From positions 1 through 64,000 of the forward strand of contig JAFKAC010000146.1 in assembly GCA_025766275.1 (NCBI GenBank): DNA of 64,000 nucleotides, given 5' to 3'. Position 1 is the first letter of the stretch, and each line of letters opens with the position of its first letter. Source of the stretch: Lactarius indigo. Its lineage: Eukaryota > Basidiomycota > Agaricomycetes > Russulales > Russulaceae. The notes beneath the pieces are model-generated. The model ran no database searches. It was given only the letters and a program-made list of their open reading frames with translations, and was not told the origin of the DNA. The translations under genes and the position numbers were made by a program. Shown here piece after piece: positions 1 to 9,569 of the stretch.

Positions 1-224
1 CGTCACCTAATGGCCACACATTTATCAGTGGAAAGTATTACGTGCTCAATGACGTACGCCCAGCCCCTGCCCCGTCTCCCAAGCTCCATCCCATTGCCGA
101 TGGGGGCAGAACTTTCTTAACCCGCTGCAAACCAGTGTCGGGCAGGCTCTTCAGTATTTCCAAGAGAAGGTCACCGCTTTGTTACTGCGCCCAGTTGGCA
201 TCTGATGAACTGCTTTTTTGTTAG

Positions 225-460
225 ATCTATGCGGGTGCAATTACAGATGATCAGGCGGACGACATTAAGAATCATTTCTACGATTTGCCTACCACTATGA
301 AGGGGCGCAATTGCCACATCGTCCCACTGGGCGGCGTGCGCGTGATTATTCTCTCCGACTTGCACAAGCAGACTGGACTGCACGTCTCTTATACCCTGGC
401 GAGTCGGCCCCCAACCTCAGCTCCCTTGGCCACTGACGATGTGTTGCAGCTTCTGAGCAG
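225..460 (+). CDS. Exon of an unrecognised spliced gene
   Basis: An open stretch of about 79 codons lies between a TTAG acceptor and a GTACTG donor. It reads IYAGAITDDQADDIKNHFYD at its start and then continues through a hydrophobic strand-like segment (VRVIILSDLH). I do not recognise the family. It could be an exon of the gene whose remains follow at 724, or part of an older element. The flanks (1-224 and 461-720) show no frame I can join to it with confidence. The evidence is only frame openness, splice-like borders and a plausible amino-acid composition, so the gene call is weak. Confidence 0.3.
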
Positions 461-723
461 GTACTGCTGTCCATCTATGTGGTCGCCGATCTTGATACTG
501 AAGATGGCCTGAAGTTTCTTACAAGACGTGCTCACATTCGCCGTACGTCATTGCCTAGTTTTATAGACTTTCAAAAAGGGCACTAGCTCTGCACGTTCAC
601 GCTTCACCCTCCTTCATAACCCCGCATCACGGAACAGCAACCCGGAATGGTACATACACGTTTCCTCACTATTCTCTCACCTTGTATCTAAGGATCTCCT
701 TTCGAAGGCTACCGCATCACAGA

Positions 724-1015
724 TGCTTCAGGCCCTCGGCCCGCGTGGCGACTCGTGTTCATTGACTACTGCGTATCGACAAAGGAAAGCGCTCGCCTCC
801 AAAAGGTACTCCCCGCTGCTACTGCCCACGCGTTCCGTATTCAGGACTTGTACATCACCCTTCTCGACGCTCTGGACGGAGCGGAGGGGCCCTGGGGGGG
901 ATGGCGAAGCAATTGATGAACACGAGTTCATACTCGCTGGAACTTCTGCGCCTTGCGTTGTACGTCGACTATGCCGATGAAATTGGCCGACGGCGGCTGG
1001 AACAATTTGCCCGTA
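724..1015 (+). pseudogene. Condensin subunit Cnd3/Ycg1-like fragment
   Basis: One frame reads FIDYCVSTKESARLQKVLP followed by AHAFRIQDLY and LLDAL, then stops. A second frame gives DEHEFI, and the third continues LLRLALYVDYADEIGRRRL. This order (a cysteine-containing helix, an 'AFRIQ' helix, then a 'DYADEIGRR' helix) resembles the HEAT-repeat region of the condensin non-SMC subunit Cnd3/Ycg1 (NCAPG in animals), which is normally about 1000 residues. Only some 95 residues are visible, and frame changes occur near positions 890-930. I read it as a decayed fragment of a host gene or pseudogene rather than an active gene. The assignment rests on remembered family motifs. An intron could explain one frame change, but I see no clean splice pair. 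Confidence 0.45.
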
Positions 1016-1159
1016 TGTATAGCATTTATTTGTGTATGGAAAATTAGTCAACAGGTGATTCGCAGGACATATGATATTGCAGTGGGCTCTTCCTTCGCGG
1101 GCTCGTCACACAGCGAGCAGCCACATAGCGGAGAAGCCCCGCATCACTTTGGCCCTTGA

Positions 1160-1660
1160 AGCGAAGTAGTTTCATCCGCCACTATGGCGCGAGGCGCAAA
1201 GTGATGACCAGAGAGCAGGGTATGGGGGTCGCGGGTGGCAAAGTAACTCCAAGTTTATGCCATCCATATTACAAGGAAAAGCCGGGGTGCGAGTAGGATG
1301 TGAAATAAGAAGGGTCAACATCAACACCGCACAAAAGAAGTAATGATAATAGAATAAAAATAACGACGCTAGATCATAGTCTTTGTGAGCACCAAATCAC
1401 TCTGCAGTTCCCTGAATTTCGGCCACACAAGTCGGCGATTTCGGAGGTTTTTTGTCGATTCAATTGGGACATCGAGTGGCCGATCCCGATGGATTTATTT
1501 CGATTTTCTTCAAATATTATCAGCAGCAATCCAAGAAAGTGGAGGATCTATCTAGTATTTATCTAAAATCTTCGACTATACGGAGCATTTAACCAGCACT
1601 CAATTTTAATCTGTATTGCTCGAAAAATAACCCACACGAATCGACAGACTTCCCACTGGG
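1160..1660. other. Intergenic stretch, no gene seen
   Basis: Between the condensin-like fragment and the dioxygenase gene the sequence is moderately AT-rich. All frames carry frequent stops, and I see no repeats, tRNA or element ends. Confidence 0.5.
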
Positions 1661-1662
1661 CG

Positions 1663-3409
1663 TCAAGTTGCAGCATGGGCCGCTGGGCAGTTGAGCTCAT
1701 CAAGCGTTGTAAACATCCCCACTGCATTGGACCACCTGGTATTCTGCTTAGCGAGGAAAGCACGCCGCTGCTCCTCGCTGGCATTTGCCAGCCGGTCCCC
1801 CTGGGTCTGAAAGCCATTCTCCACCCACCGGAAGAGGCCCCCTGCTGCGTACTGAATCAAACAGAAGCGCGTTTCACCAGCCTGAAGGGGGGTGTTGGAG
1901 TGCGTGATGAGCGCGGAGGGTATGAGCACAGTTGAGCCTGGGGGGAACTCAATCACAAGCCCAAAGTCCCAAAGGATGATGTGGCCGCCTTCCTTTGGGT
2001 TAAAGGAGCCCAGGGGGGTGATGGAGCACCACCCCTGTGCAAGATTGCCTGTCGTCGGTGTGGGGGAAGGAAACAGACTGCTCCCCGAGGTTGAAGGTGC
2101 GGCAGGGGAAGGCCCCAACCTTGGAGTCATAGGGGCGACGAAGCCTGAGCCCCTCATCTTGACAAAGGTCACGGCTTGCTCGCAGCTCCTCCAGCGTGGC
2201 CACCATGTACCCAAAGTTCCTTGCCCCATAGATTTGGAAGGCACCTAGGCGTCCATAAGCTACAGCTCATCTGCAACTTGGGGACTTACTGCTTCCAAAG
2301 CTACAGATGCGCTGGATCGAAGGGACCTCCATGAGGCGCTCCAGCACGGCCTCATTATCCCCTTGATGCGCCAGGTAGCCAGGCTCCTACAAACAGATGG
2401 AGGGCACCGGGCCAGGGGAGAAAGGTGAGAGCCTACCTCTTGCCCACCCCCGAAAGAAATCCCAGTGGGCCACGCAGGGAAAGGTGCCACGCCGGTGAGA
2501 GGACACCTTGCCGGTGAGGGACATTTGCCCCGCCGCAACCCTGAGGGCATCAAAGGCCTCACCCTTGGCAGCCTCCCAGCCCTGGCCGCGGGGCTGGCCA
2601 ACAAGCACCCCGATAATGCGCCTCTCCCTATCAAGGAGGGGGTGGGTTTGCCTGGGCAGCGCTATTGAGCAACCTGAAAAAAAAGACACCATGCATTACG
2701 CACCTGCCGTCCCAAGGAAAGCAAGTCATGCCATATTCGCCTATGAGCTCCCCCACTGCAGTATACTCGCCTTGGCATGCCGGTGGCTTTTCTTCCAATC
2801 CAGCCTGGCTTCGTAACCCGCACGCCCACGCCCATGCTGAAGGGCAGCTCCAGGGACTCTGCAGCTGCCTCAGCACTGGCGCTTTCTTTGCGACCTGTTT
2901 AAGGCCTGGGCCAGAGCCAGCTGCAGCCTGCTGTATGGAGCGCTTTTTATTCCGCCGGTCCTTCTTCCGTACCTTTTCCTTCTCGTGCCTGGAGAGTGGG
3001 GCTGTAGCTGGCAGTGCAGAGCTGGGTGGCTCAGGCAAGCGAGGGGGTTGCTGCAGGCGCCCAGGGGGGAGCTCGGGGGGTTCACCCTGGGAGTCAGAGG
3101 GCTCACAGTCAGTGAGGGGGCCGTCGAGAGCCTCCCGGACCAGCTTGGCATGAAGATAGTCACTGATGGAGATAGAAGCGCCCGTAAGCGTGCAGCCCAA
3201 AGGCGCCACATAGACACTCGGTTCTAAAGGGGGAGCGTTAGCCTGCATGGGAGGGCAGGGGGCACATCCTGAGGGGGTTGGGGTGTGTTTAGGGGGGTGT
3301 GACACCTACCAACTTTGACAGCCCGAAGCTGTAGAGGGTTCTTGGGCGAGTGCTCCATCTGTCTAGTTTGGTGGCTTGGAAAAATGGTAGGTGGCACAGT
3401 GTGGTGCAA
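1663..3409 (-). CDS. TET/JBP-like 2OG-Fe(II) dioxygenase, one frameshift
   Basis: Fungal TET/JBP-family enzymes oxidise modified bases (5-methylcytosine) in DNA using Fe(II) and 2-oxoglutarate. A five-exon model holds together: exon 1 3409-3310; exon 2 3241-2704 (basic KEKVRKKDRRNKKR, ending in WDGR); exon 3 from 2651 (QTHPLLDRERRIIGVLVGQP); an exon ending RICSFGSS near 2290; and the catalytic exon from about 2248 to 1663. The catalytic exon shows FNLGEQSVSFPHTD (the HxD iron ligands, 2062-2054), then GWCSITPLGSF, GGHIILWDFGLVIEFPPGST, SALITHSN (distal His) and FRWVENGF. Right after HTD the frame slips by one base near 2053, so everything from GWCSITPLG onward is in another frame. This is either a mutation that kills the gene or a sequencing or assembly error. 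Many fungal relatives occur next to KDZ transposons, but none is visible here. Family call is strong; activity is doubtful. Confidence 0.8.
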
Positions 3410-3780
3410 GGGGGCATTTCAGACTCCGCTTGAAAGACTCTGTCTTGCTGATTTGAGCAGCTAGAGTTAAACAGCTATTAACTAATAAAGTTGATTAAAT
3501 AATACCCCTCACATTTTTTGGCGGGGTGTCTTGAGCTTTCCTCTCTCTCTGGGAAGTTCTTCGGACGAAGCCCTCTCCAAGTGGCTGTTGGGATTGTGGC
3601 TTCCATGGCCTTTTTTGCGGCGCGTATATGCGCTGTCTGGGGAGGATGATCGCGAGGTCATGGTTGAGTGATAAGAAAATCGAGTGCGCATATACTTATC
3701 TTGTGTCTTTTTGAACCCCCAAGCCTGCCCCAAAGTTTTATGTGGTGGCATGTGATCGTGCTGCGTGCAATTGACAGTTG
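3410..3780. other. Intergenic stretch, no gene seen
   Basis: Upstream of the dioxygenase start codon. It contains a pyrimidine-rich run near 3535-3555 and stop-rich frames. It may hold the dioxygenase promoter, but no specific site is recognisable. Confidence 0.4.
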
Positions 3781-3781
3781 G

Positions 3782-4594
3782 TTCTATATATGGAAGCAAC
3801 ATTACTACTTTAAGGGCTCGAGTGGGGTGAGGTCCTTCTCCTCTAAGACGAAGTCGCGAGAGTTGTCGCCAAACGTACCCATTGGCCTTCTTCAGTGGGA
3901 CGAGACAACGGGTTGCGTGGCGACAGCAGGGCAACACGCTGCTCCAGGGGGACCAGGCATGGGGCTAGGCGGGTGAAGATGGTAACGAGGCCACGCACAG
4001 TGCGAGTGACGTCGGAGAGATTACCTTCCAGGAAAATGAACCCTGGGATACCTGCGCGGGCAAAAACTGACGCGACGCCCGGTTTATCGCCTAGGCTTGC
4101 GCGCCGGGTTATCTGCATTACGAGGTTGCTCTCATGTCCTGGATAGAAGGTGTGAGATCGCGTAAAGTGGCTAGCTGGACCATGTACCTTTACACGAACT
4201 GACCACAGATGAGGATCGTGCTCCCGGGGTACGAGATAATGTCTTGGGACACCCTCGTCATAGTTCGCGGCTGCGTGGGTAGACCTCCGAGTGACACCAG
4301 CTCGCATCTCCAATGTTTGTTTGGTGAAATTCGTTGGCGCGGGAGAGGTGAGCCTCGAACCCCAGTCCGATGTAGCTTCTTCGACATCGTCATTGAAAAA
4401 TAGATCTACGTACGATTAAGACACAACTGGGGGACCAATCCTACTGACTCACCGAGTTCTTCGTCTTCGAACTCCTCCTCTTCCTCGCTATCTACAGTGG
4501 CCTCGAGATCAAAAAAGTCGTGTACCTATATGATTGAGTGAATGTTCGGACAGGTTTGTCAAGATTCATGAGTACGCACTGTGAATTGAGACAT
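3782..4594 (-). pseudogene. SPT5-like gene copy with internal deletion
   Basis: This is an inverted duplicate of the SPT5-like gene at 42613-45166. It keeps the start codon (4594), the short first exon, the acidic exon, the NGN-domain region (SVRVKV, NLVMQITRRASLG, GIPGFIFLEGN, APCLVPLEQ) and the beginning of the first KOW motif (EEGQWVR). At 3872-3877 it jumps straight to the last few codons and stop region of the parent, losing the sequence equivalent to about 43328-45093 (roughly 1.77 kb). The joined frame is wrong, so translation ends at 3843 with about 12 unrelated residues. The residual ORF would encode at most an NGN-domain fragment. Base changes relative to the 42-45 kb copy are scattered, so the duplication is not brand new. 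Confidence 0.85.
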
Positions 4595-4823
4595 AGTTGC
4601 GGACGGTGGTGTTGTAGATGAGTAGTCACGCTCACAATTATGAAATACTAACCGCCATGCTCCACACACGCTTATGCCTCGTGGATTTTGTCCACAATAC
4701 ATGTTGTCTGCATTATTCTAGACGCATTCACGATCACCCACGCTCCATTGAATTCATCTATTTTATCTATGTTACGCTAAGTATCTAAGGATGTCATAGA
4801 GTGAGTGTGGTGGAAGGGAGATA

Positions 4824-5108
4824 GAGGGAAGGCGCGTATGTATGGTGACGGAGGAAGGGAGACGAAGAAAAGGGTGTTCGGGAGTGCCCGAACATGGTAA
4901 TATAGTGCGCTACTCCGGGTGCGTCCTAAATCCTGCATGTGATAGATCTGCCACAGGCTCACCGGCATATGCCAAGGTCGCCACAGCACGTGCAGGCTTT
5001 GGGACGCACCCGGAGTAGCGCACTATATTACCATGTTCGGGCACTCCCGAACACCCTTTCCTCCGTCTCCCTTCCTCTGTCACCATACATACGCACCTTT
5101 CCTCGTGA
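4824..5108. repeat. Foldback (cruciform) element, copy 1
   Basis: Two inverted arms of about 113 bp (4831-4943 and 4987-5099) flank a short centre that contains the palindrome GCATATGC. Each arm also contains its own perfect hairpin, TGTTCGGG-AGTG-CCCGAACA, giving nested palindromes. The element lies about 230 bp upstream of the start codon of the deleted SPT5-like copy. The same element sits at the same place upstream of the full copy near 42.1-42.4 kb. There is no coding capacity; short ORFs across it are palindrome artefacts. I could not define a target duplication. Confidence 0.85.
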
Positions 5109-5149
5109 AACACATGCCTAAACAAGCTAAGTCGCGTCAAACCACACGT

Positions 5150-7786
5150 GCCTGATGACTGCATGTATGCACGCAGCCTCTCAATTGTTGCGGTCATATC
5201 CGGAGGCGTATGTTTGAGGGTGCGGTTTGTAAGTTGAAACGTGGACTCGACCATGACATGGCAGCTCCTGAACACCTCAATGGGAGGCGGTTGCTTGCAG
5301 ATGTAGTCGATGTTGCTATTCGGGCCACTCCCCGAATAAATGACCTGGAAGCCGGCGATGGTAAGTCTTAGTTTGTAACGCTTGTCTGCTCACCTTTGTA
5401 TATAGATTATTCCGCTCTACCAACCAGTCAACAGGTCGGAGGGCATTGGGCTTCCCCGTTGGGTTACGCAACAAATTCATGAGGACAAGATGGCTGTCGT
5501 TTTCAAATGAGCACCCCAACTCGCTGGCTTCCGCATGGAACTCACCTCAGAGCAGGAGGATACACCTCGTGTAAGTTCTTCATGAACCTTGCCAATTGCG
5601 ACAGCGTGCTTATGTTTTCCTGTGGCGCAGAAGATATATATCCATGGCAGGAACGAGGCCTCAACACGACCAACATCCCCAGCGTTCATGGCATTACAGA
5701 GGTCAACGTAGAGGAGGTAATCCTGGTTTCGCAGGGTCTGGTTCTCGAATTGTTGATCTCTTTCGGCTTCAGGTTTTGTGCGCGACTGTGATAGGCCCTC
5801 CATCGTCGCCGCATACTTCCGAACGATCTCTTCGGAAATCTTGGCAACTAGGCCCCAGTCCGGCTTTGATTCTGCGAATGCCTCAAGAGATGTCCATTTT
5901 TCTGGACCCAGTGCAGAGACCTCAAGCCGCCAGCACTCAAGGATGGTGGCGCGTAGTTCATGATGGACCGCATCACGCATCTGGCGAAAGCCTGGCTTAG
6001 TGGCCATAATGCCAGCCTCGCGGGGCCGTAGAATCCCCACATGCTGGTACGTGCTGTTTAAGTCACTGCGCCCTTCCTTTTCCCGAAGATAAGTCCTCCG
6101 CAGAGCACCCACGCAGGCCATCTTATAATGAAATAGCCCCAACAGGAAGATGGCGAACTGAAACCGGTTTTTAGGTGTGTCTTCTATGCGTCGAGAGTCC
6201 CTGATCGTATCCAGGCGTTCCTTCGCCAAGGGATCTCCGTGGACGAAGGGTACAAACTCAGATATGTCAACATTTCCACCGGTCGAGAACCCAGGACCGG
6301 TAGCGCCACCTAGACCACCTTGCTGGAGTAAGTTTTCCATAACTTCAATACTTCCGTCGACTGGTTACTGTTTAATCTTCATGGACCTCATAGGTATCCG
6401 CTCTGTCCTTGTCAGTGAAATCGCGAGGACTGAGTCAATCGTCCCAAGGCTCTTGGACGGTTTTCCAAAATACTGGCCATGGTTCACCAGGATTTCTTGT
6501 ACGTGCCACGCGAATGCCTCTTGCTGTGGACTGATGTCTCTTCCAGGGCTTGGTTGATTGTGGCGGTCTGTCAGGTGGTATTTCACCAGATCAAATTCGT
6601 CGAATACCGCGGGTGTGGCCAGGGGTGAAGGATTTCGAGGGCCCTTCTTCCACAGTTCCTCAAAACACCGCAGCACTTCAATATCTTCGATGCCCACAAG
6701 TGGTATTGCTGTAGCAGATGTAGCGCTCACGAATGATGGCCGGTGAGTGAGCGTTGGTTCGGAAGTCTTGAGATTGGTATCAAAATTGTCATAGGCAATG
6801 GCCGCTTTGAGCGAGCGAAGACGGCCTTTGATCCCATGTGTACTGCCGTTCGACATTGACTTCACGGCCCTCTGGATGAACTTGATACTTATTGACAGAC
6901 CTGCGTGCGCGGGGGCTTCGATGGCACGCTGAGGGACATTCGCCGAGTGTACGAAGATCCCCACGATGCTCTGTAAGTGATTGCAGTCTTTGTTCACGCT
7001 CTTAAGGATGATACTGGCACAGACAACCGTTTTCTAATGAAGTTGGAGTACGCTGTGTGTAAGTAAACAATATGTGATGTTGTTCAAATGGAGCTGCGAC
7101 GCACAATGACCCGAAGGGCTATGTTCTTTGCAGATACATCTTTCTGCGTTCTCTTCCGAGGGCGCCTCAAGTTGTCTTCCGAATCCGAATCCAAGCCAAT
7201 ACCAGCATCACTTTCAGTCTCTGCTGGCAGGCGTTTCTTCACCGAGCTCTCCAAGATTTCTTTCGGATTCATCAAAGACCCCATGCAAGTCGACGGCCAT
7301 GGGGTCAACTATGTGACATGGATCCCGCTTGTCGAGTGTGCCAAGTAAGGTGAATATGAATGCCCACAGAGTCGGGGCAACATGCCGAATCTTTCCTGCA
7401 AGTTGGGGCGTGAAAGTTGACTCGACTTGCTCCACGGTAGCAGCGTTTGCATGAAACCGAAGGCCATGGTCTTTATTCGTCAACTCCTCAGCTTCTCTCC
7501 TCAGCACCAGGTGTGTATTCTGAAGAGCCCAAGCAGATACCGAAGCAGAAGTTGGGATGTGATTGACAAGGTGGGCGCATACATTAACAGCCTTGCGCTC
7601 CAGTTGGTCTTTGGCTGACTGTACTGCTTGATATCTCAGATCGTGCGTTTGGGAAGCAAGGACATCCTCTGCTAGTGAGGATATCGAGTACCTGTGTTCA
7701 GAGAGATGACAGAGGACAGTAATGAGTTCGGGGCGCACATGTACTGCGTATGGCAAGGTATAGAGTCTGCAGTCTGGGACCTCCAA
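5150..7786 (-). CDS. DUF6589-family protein, broken by frame changes
   Basis: DUF6589 proteins are large Agaricomycete-expanded proteins of unknown function, often found near transposons. Blocks in order on the minus strand: an N-terminal helical region (7786-7214); a basic/acidic linker (LDSDSEDNLRRPRKR, about 7200); the signature region HSANVPQRAIEAPAHAGLSIS with AYDNFDTNLKTSEPTLTH and SFVSATSATAIPL (6997-6365); the region FLLGLFHYKMACVGALRRTYL through NQTLRNQDYLLYVDLCNAMNAGDVGRVE (6340-5477); and a C-terminal block PVDWLVERNNLYTKV (about 5450-5390) with FRSCHVMVESTFQLTNRTLK (5275 downward). Some joins look like short introns. The overlap of two frames around 7210-7310 suggests an indel or an unplaced intron. 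The 3' end is next to the duplicated SPT5/foldback segment (boundary about 5148), which may have replaced its last codons. Family call is firm; intactness is doubtful. Confidence 0.7.
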
Positions 7787-7789
7787 AGG

Positions 7790-8150
7790 ACTTCATGCGC
7801 TCATGGATTTGGGCGTATGTACATTAATTAACAATTCCCGGTATAGATACGCACATCTCAATAATAAAACAGCAGATATAGCGACGAAGGACCTCGATGT
7901 GCCACGCCCCGGAAAATGCCGACACAAAAGTCCCCAGTCGGTCCCAAGCGTAACGAGACGCGAAGTTTGGATATAATAGGAAGGTGAGGGCGCACGCATC
8001 TCTTACGCGCGAGCCGATGGGAAGGAGTCTGAATCTACATAGCACTTGGATCCGATCCTCAACAGGGAAAAAACCGTACGGTCGAATGTCATATTTCACG
8101 ACGGGCAGGAGCGGGTAAGCGGAGTCTGCTTATAGTCAGTCAATGATTGC
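7790..8150. other. No convincing gene
   Basis: Upstream of the DUF6589 start. Only short overlapping minus-strand frames without recognisable motifs occur here. It may contain the DUF6589 promoter. Confidence 0.35.
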
Positions 8151-8154
8151 CGTG

Positions 8155-8390
8155 ATGTCAATTGTGGGATATACGGGCACACATGCTACGTGAATACCCT
8201 AGGCCTAGAGACGAAATATCATGCGGCATTGTTAGTGAGTAGATTACTTGATAGGAGAGCAATATAACTTTACGACAAATCTTCCCCCGTACACGATAAA
8301 TCACGCTGAGTAAGCCTTTCTGCAGTGCCATCAAGAAGGGAAGACTCTTCATTTGTACAGTAATGCAGTCCTGCAGGAGCGTCAGCCAAT
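8155..8390 (+). repeat. Decayed tandem copy of the SAP-like gene's 5' region
   Basis: Sequence from ATGTCAATTGT (about 8155) through GTACACGATA (about 8291) and TCCTGCAGGAG (about 8370) matches, with many substitutions, the region beginning ATGTCAATTGT at about 8449 and continuing, after the LINE insertion, through the coding start at 9570 to about 9662. The equivalent of the start codon is lost (CCG in place of ATG). This is therefore a tandem duplicate that has decayed. Confidence 0.6.
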
Positions 8391-8514
8391 TAACCTAGTG
8401 ATAATTAGTTTGTTGTCATCGCCAGAGATCGCCATGGTGTCAATTGTAATGTCAATTGTAGGATAGCCATGGGCGTCTGTTTCGCGAATCCCTTAGCGAC
8501 GAAACACGGTGCCG

Positions 8515-9508
8515 TTAGGACACGAGGATCCACCTTGTGTGGGCTGGAGCCAACCAGAAGAGAGCAGTGGACACACAGGCGAGGCGCGCAGCGCTCGAGG
8601 CATGCACCAAGGCCCCTCAAGCCACCTTACGACGTGTGCAATCCGCCGCGTTCGTCAAAAAGCAATGCCGTTCCAACGCCTTCAAAGCGTGGGGCCTAGA
8701 ATGGGTTCAGACATTGCGTACATCCAACAAATTACCCAACGCTTACGGCCACTCTATCCACTATCACCGTCCACCTGATGGCCGGAATCATCCCTTATGG
8801 TCGGCTGCCATACCCCCCGAAAAGCCCGAGGCAGGGTATACTCTGATTACCCGGCGCACACACGCCACTGCCTTGCAACTCGCAACACTCCACTCCTTCA
8901 CTTCCGACTACACCCGACGACACCGCCCAGATCTCCCTCCCGAAGTCAACCACTGCTCTTGTGGGTACCGGGACAAATCCTTCCTCCACCTCGTCTACGA
9001 GTGCCCCCGCTATACCCGACACCGGTCTCTCCTCTTCCAACACCCACCCATCCTTGACCATGAGCCCGCCAACCTCTTCTCCGGCGAACGGGACCTGGTG
9101 TACACCTTCCTACGCCTCCAACTCACCAAGCTGGCCTCTTCCCCGGATCTCGAAGTGCCCCCATCAGTACCGACTCCCCGGGAACATGCGCTTGCCGAGC
9201 TCCAGGCCTACTTGTTACAACCGCCTGACACCGATCTGCTCTCCGAACCAGATCCAGACCCAGCCTAGCCGGCTGCCCTTGTACGTATCTCTCCTCTGCC
9301 ATTAGTTTTTCATTGCGCGGTATGCTACCCCCTTTTCCTATGGTCCTCTTCGCTTCCTCTGGGAGGTGGCGCTCTTCCCTTATGATTATCACTTGGGTGC
9401 ACGTTACATTACTTCTCGTAAATCCTTTCTCCCTTTATAGGGGAAAGGGACCGATCTTGTATTATCTACTGTCCCGGAATAAAACTGGTCCAAAAAAAAA
9501 AAAAAAAA
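8515..9508 (+). mobile_element. 5'-truncated LINE with poly(A) and target duplication
   Basis: An open frame to 9268 encodes the C-terminal end of a fungal LINE (Tad1-type) polyprotein. It contains the zinc-knuckle-like cluster CSCGYRDKSFLHLVYECPRY (C-x-C...H-x4-C), common after the reverse transcriptase/RNase H of such elements. No reverse-transcriptase motif remains, so several kilobases of the 5' end are missing, as is typical of target-primed insertion. A 3' untranslated stretch ends in a run of about 16 A near 9492-9508. The host sequence AAACACGGTGC(C/T)GT occurs just before 8515 and again straight after the poly(A), giving a target duplication of about 13-14 bp with one mismatch. The insertion sits about 60 bp of host sequence upstream of the ATG of the SAP-like gene. 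Confidence 0.85.
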
Positions 9509-9569
9509 CACGGTGCTGTACCATTAATGCTTTAAGAAGCAAGGTACAATGCCATGAAAAGCTTTCTCA

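Noticed and set aside
4340..4375. tRNA B-box (GGTTCGAGGC on the minus strand)
   Set aside because: It lies inside the SPT5-like coding exon and no A-box or stems are present.
1..8000. KDZ transposase next to the TET/JBP gene
   Set aside because: I looked for the cysteine-cluster and transposase blocks expected of KDZ elements around the dioxygenase gene and did not see them. The DUF6589 gene nearby is a different family.
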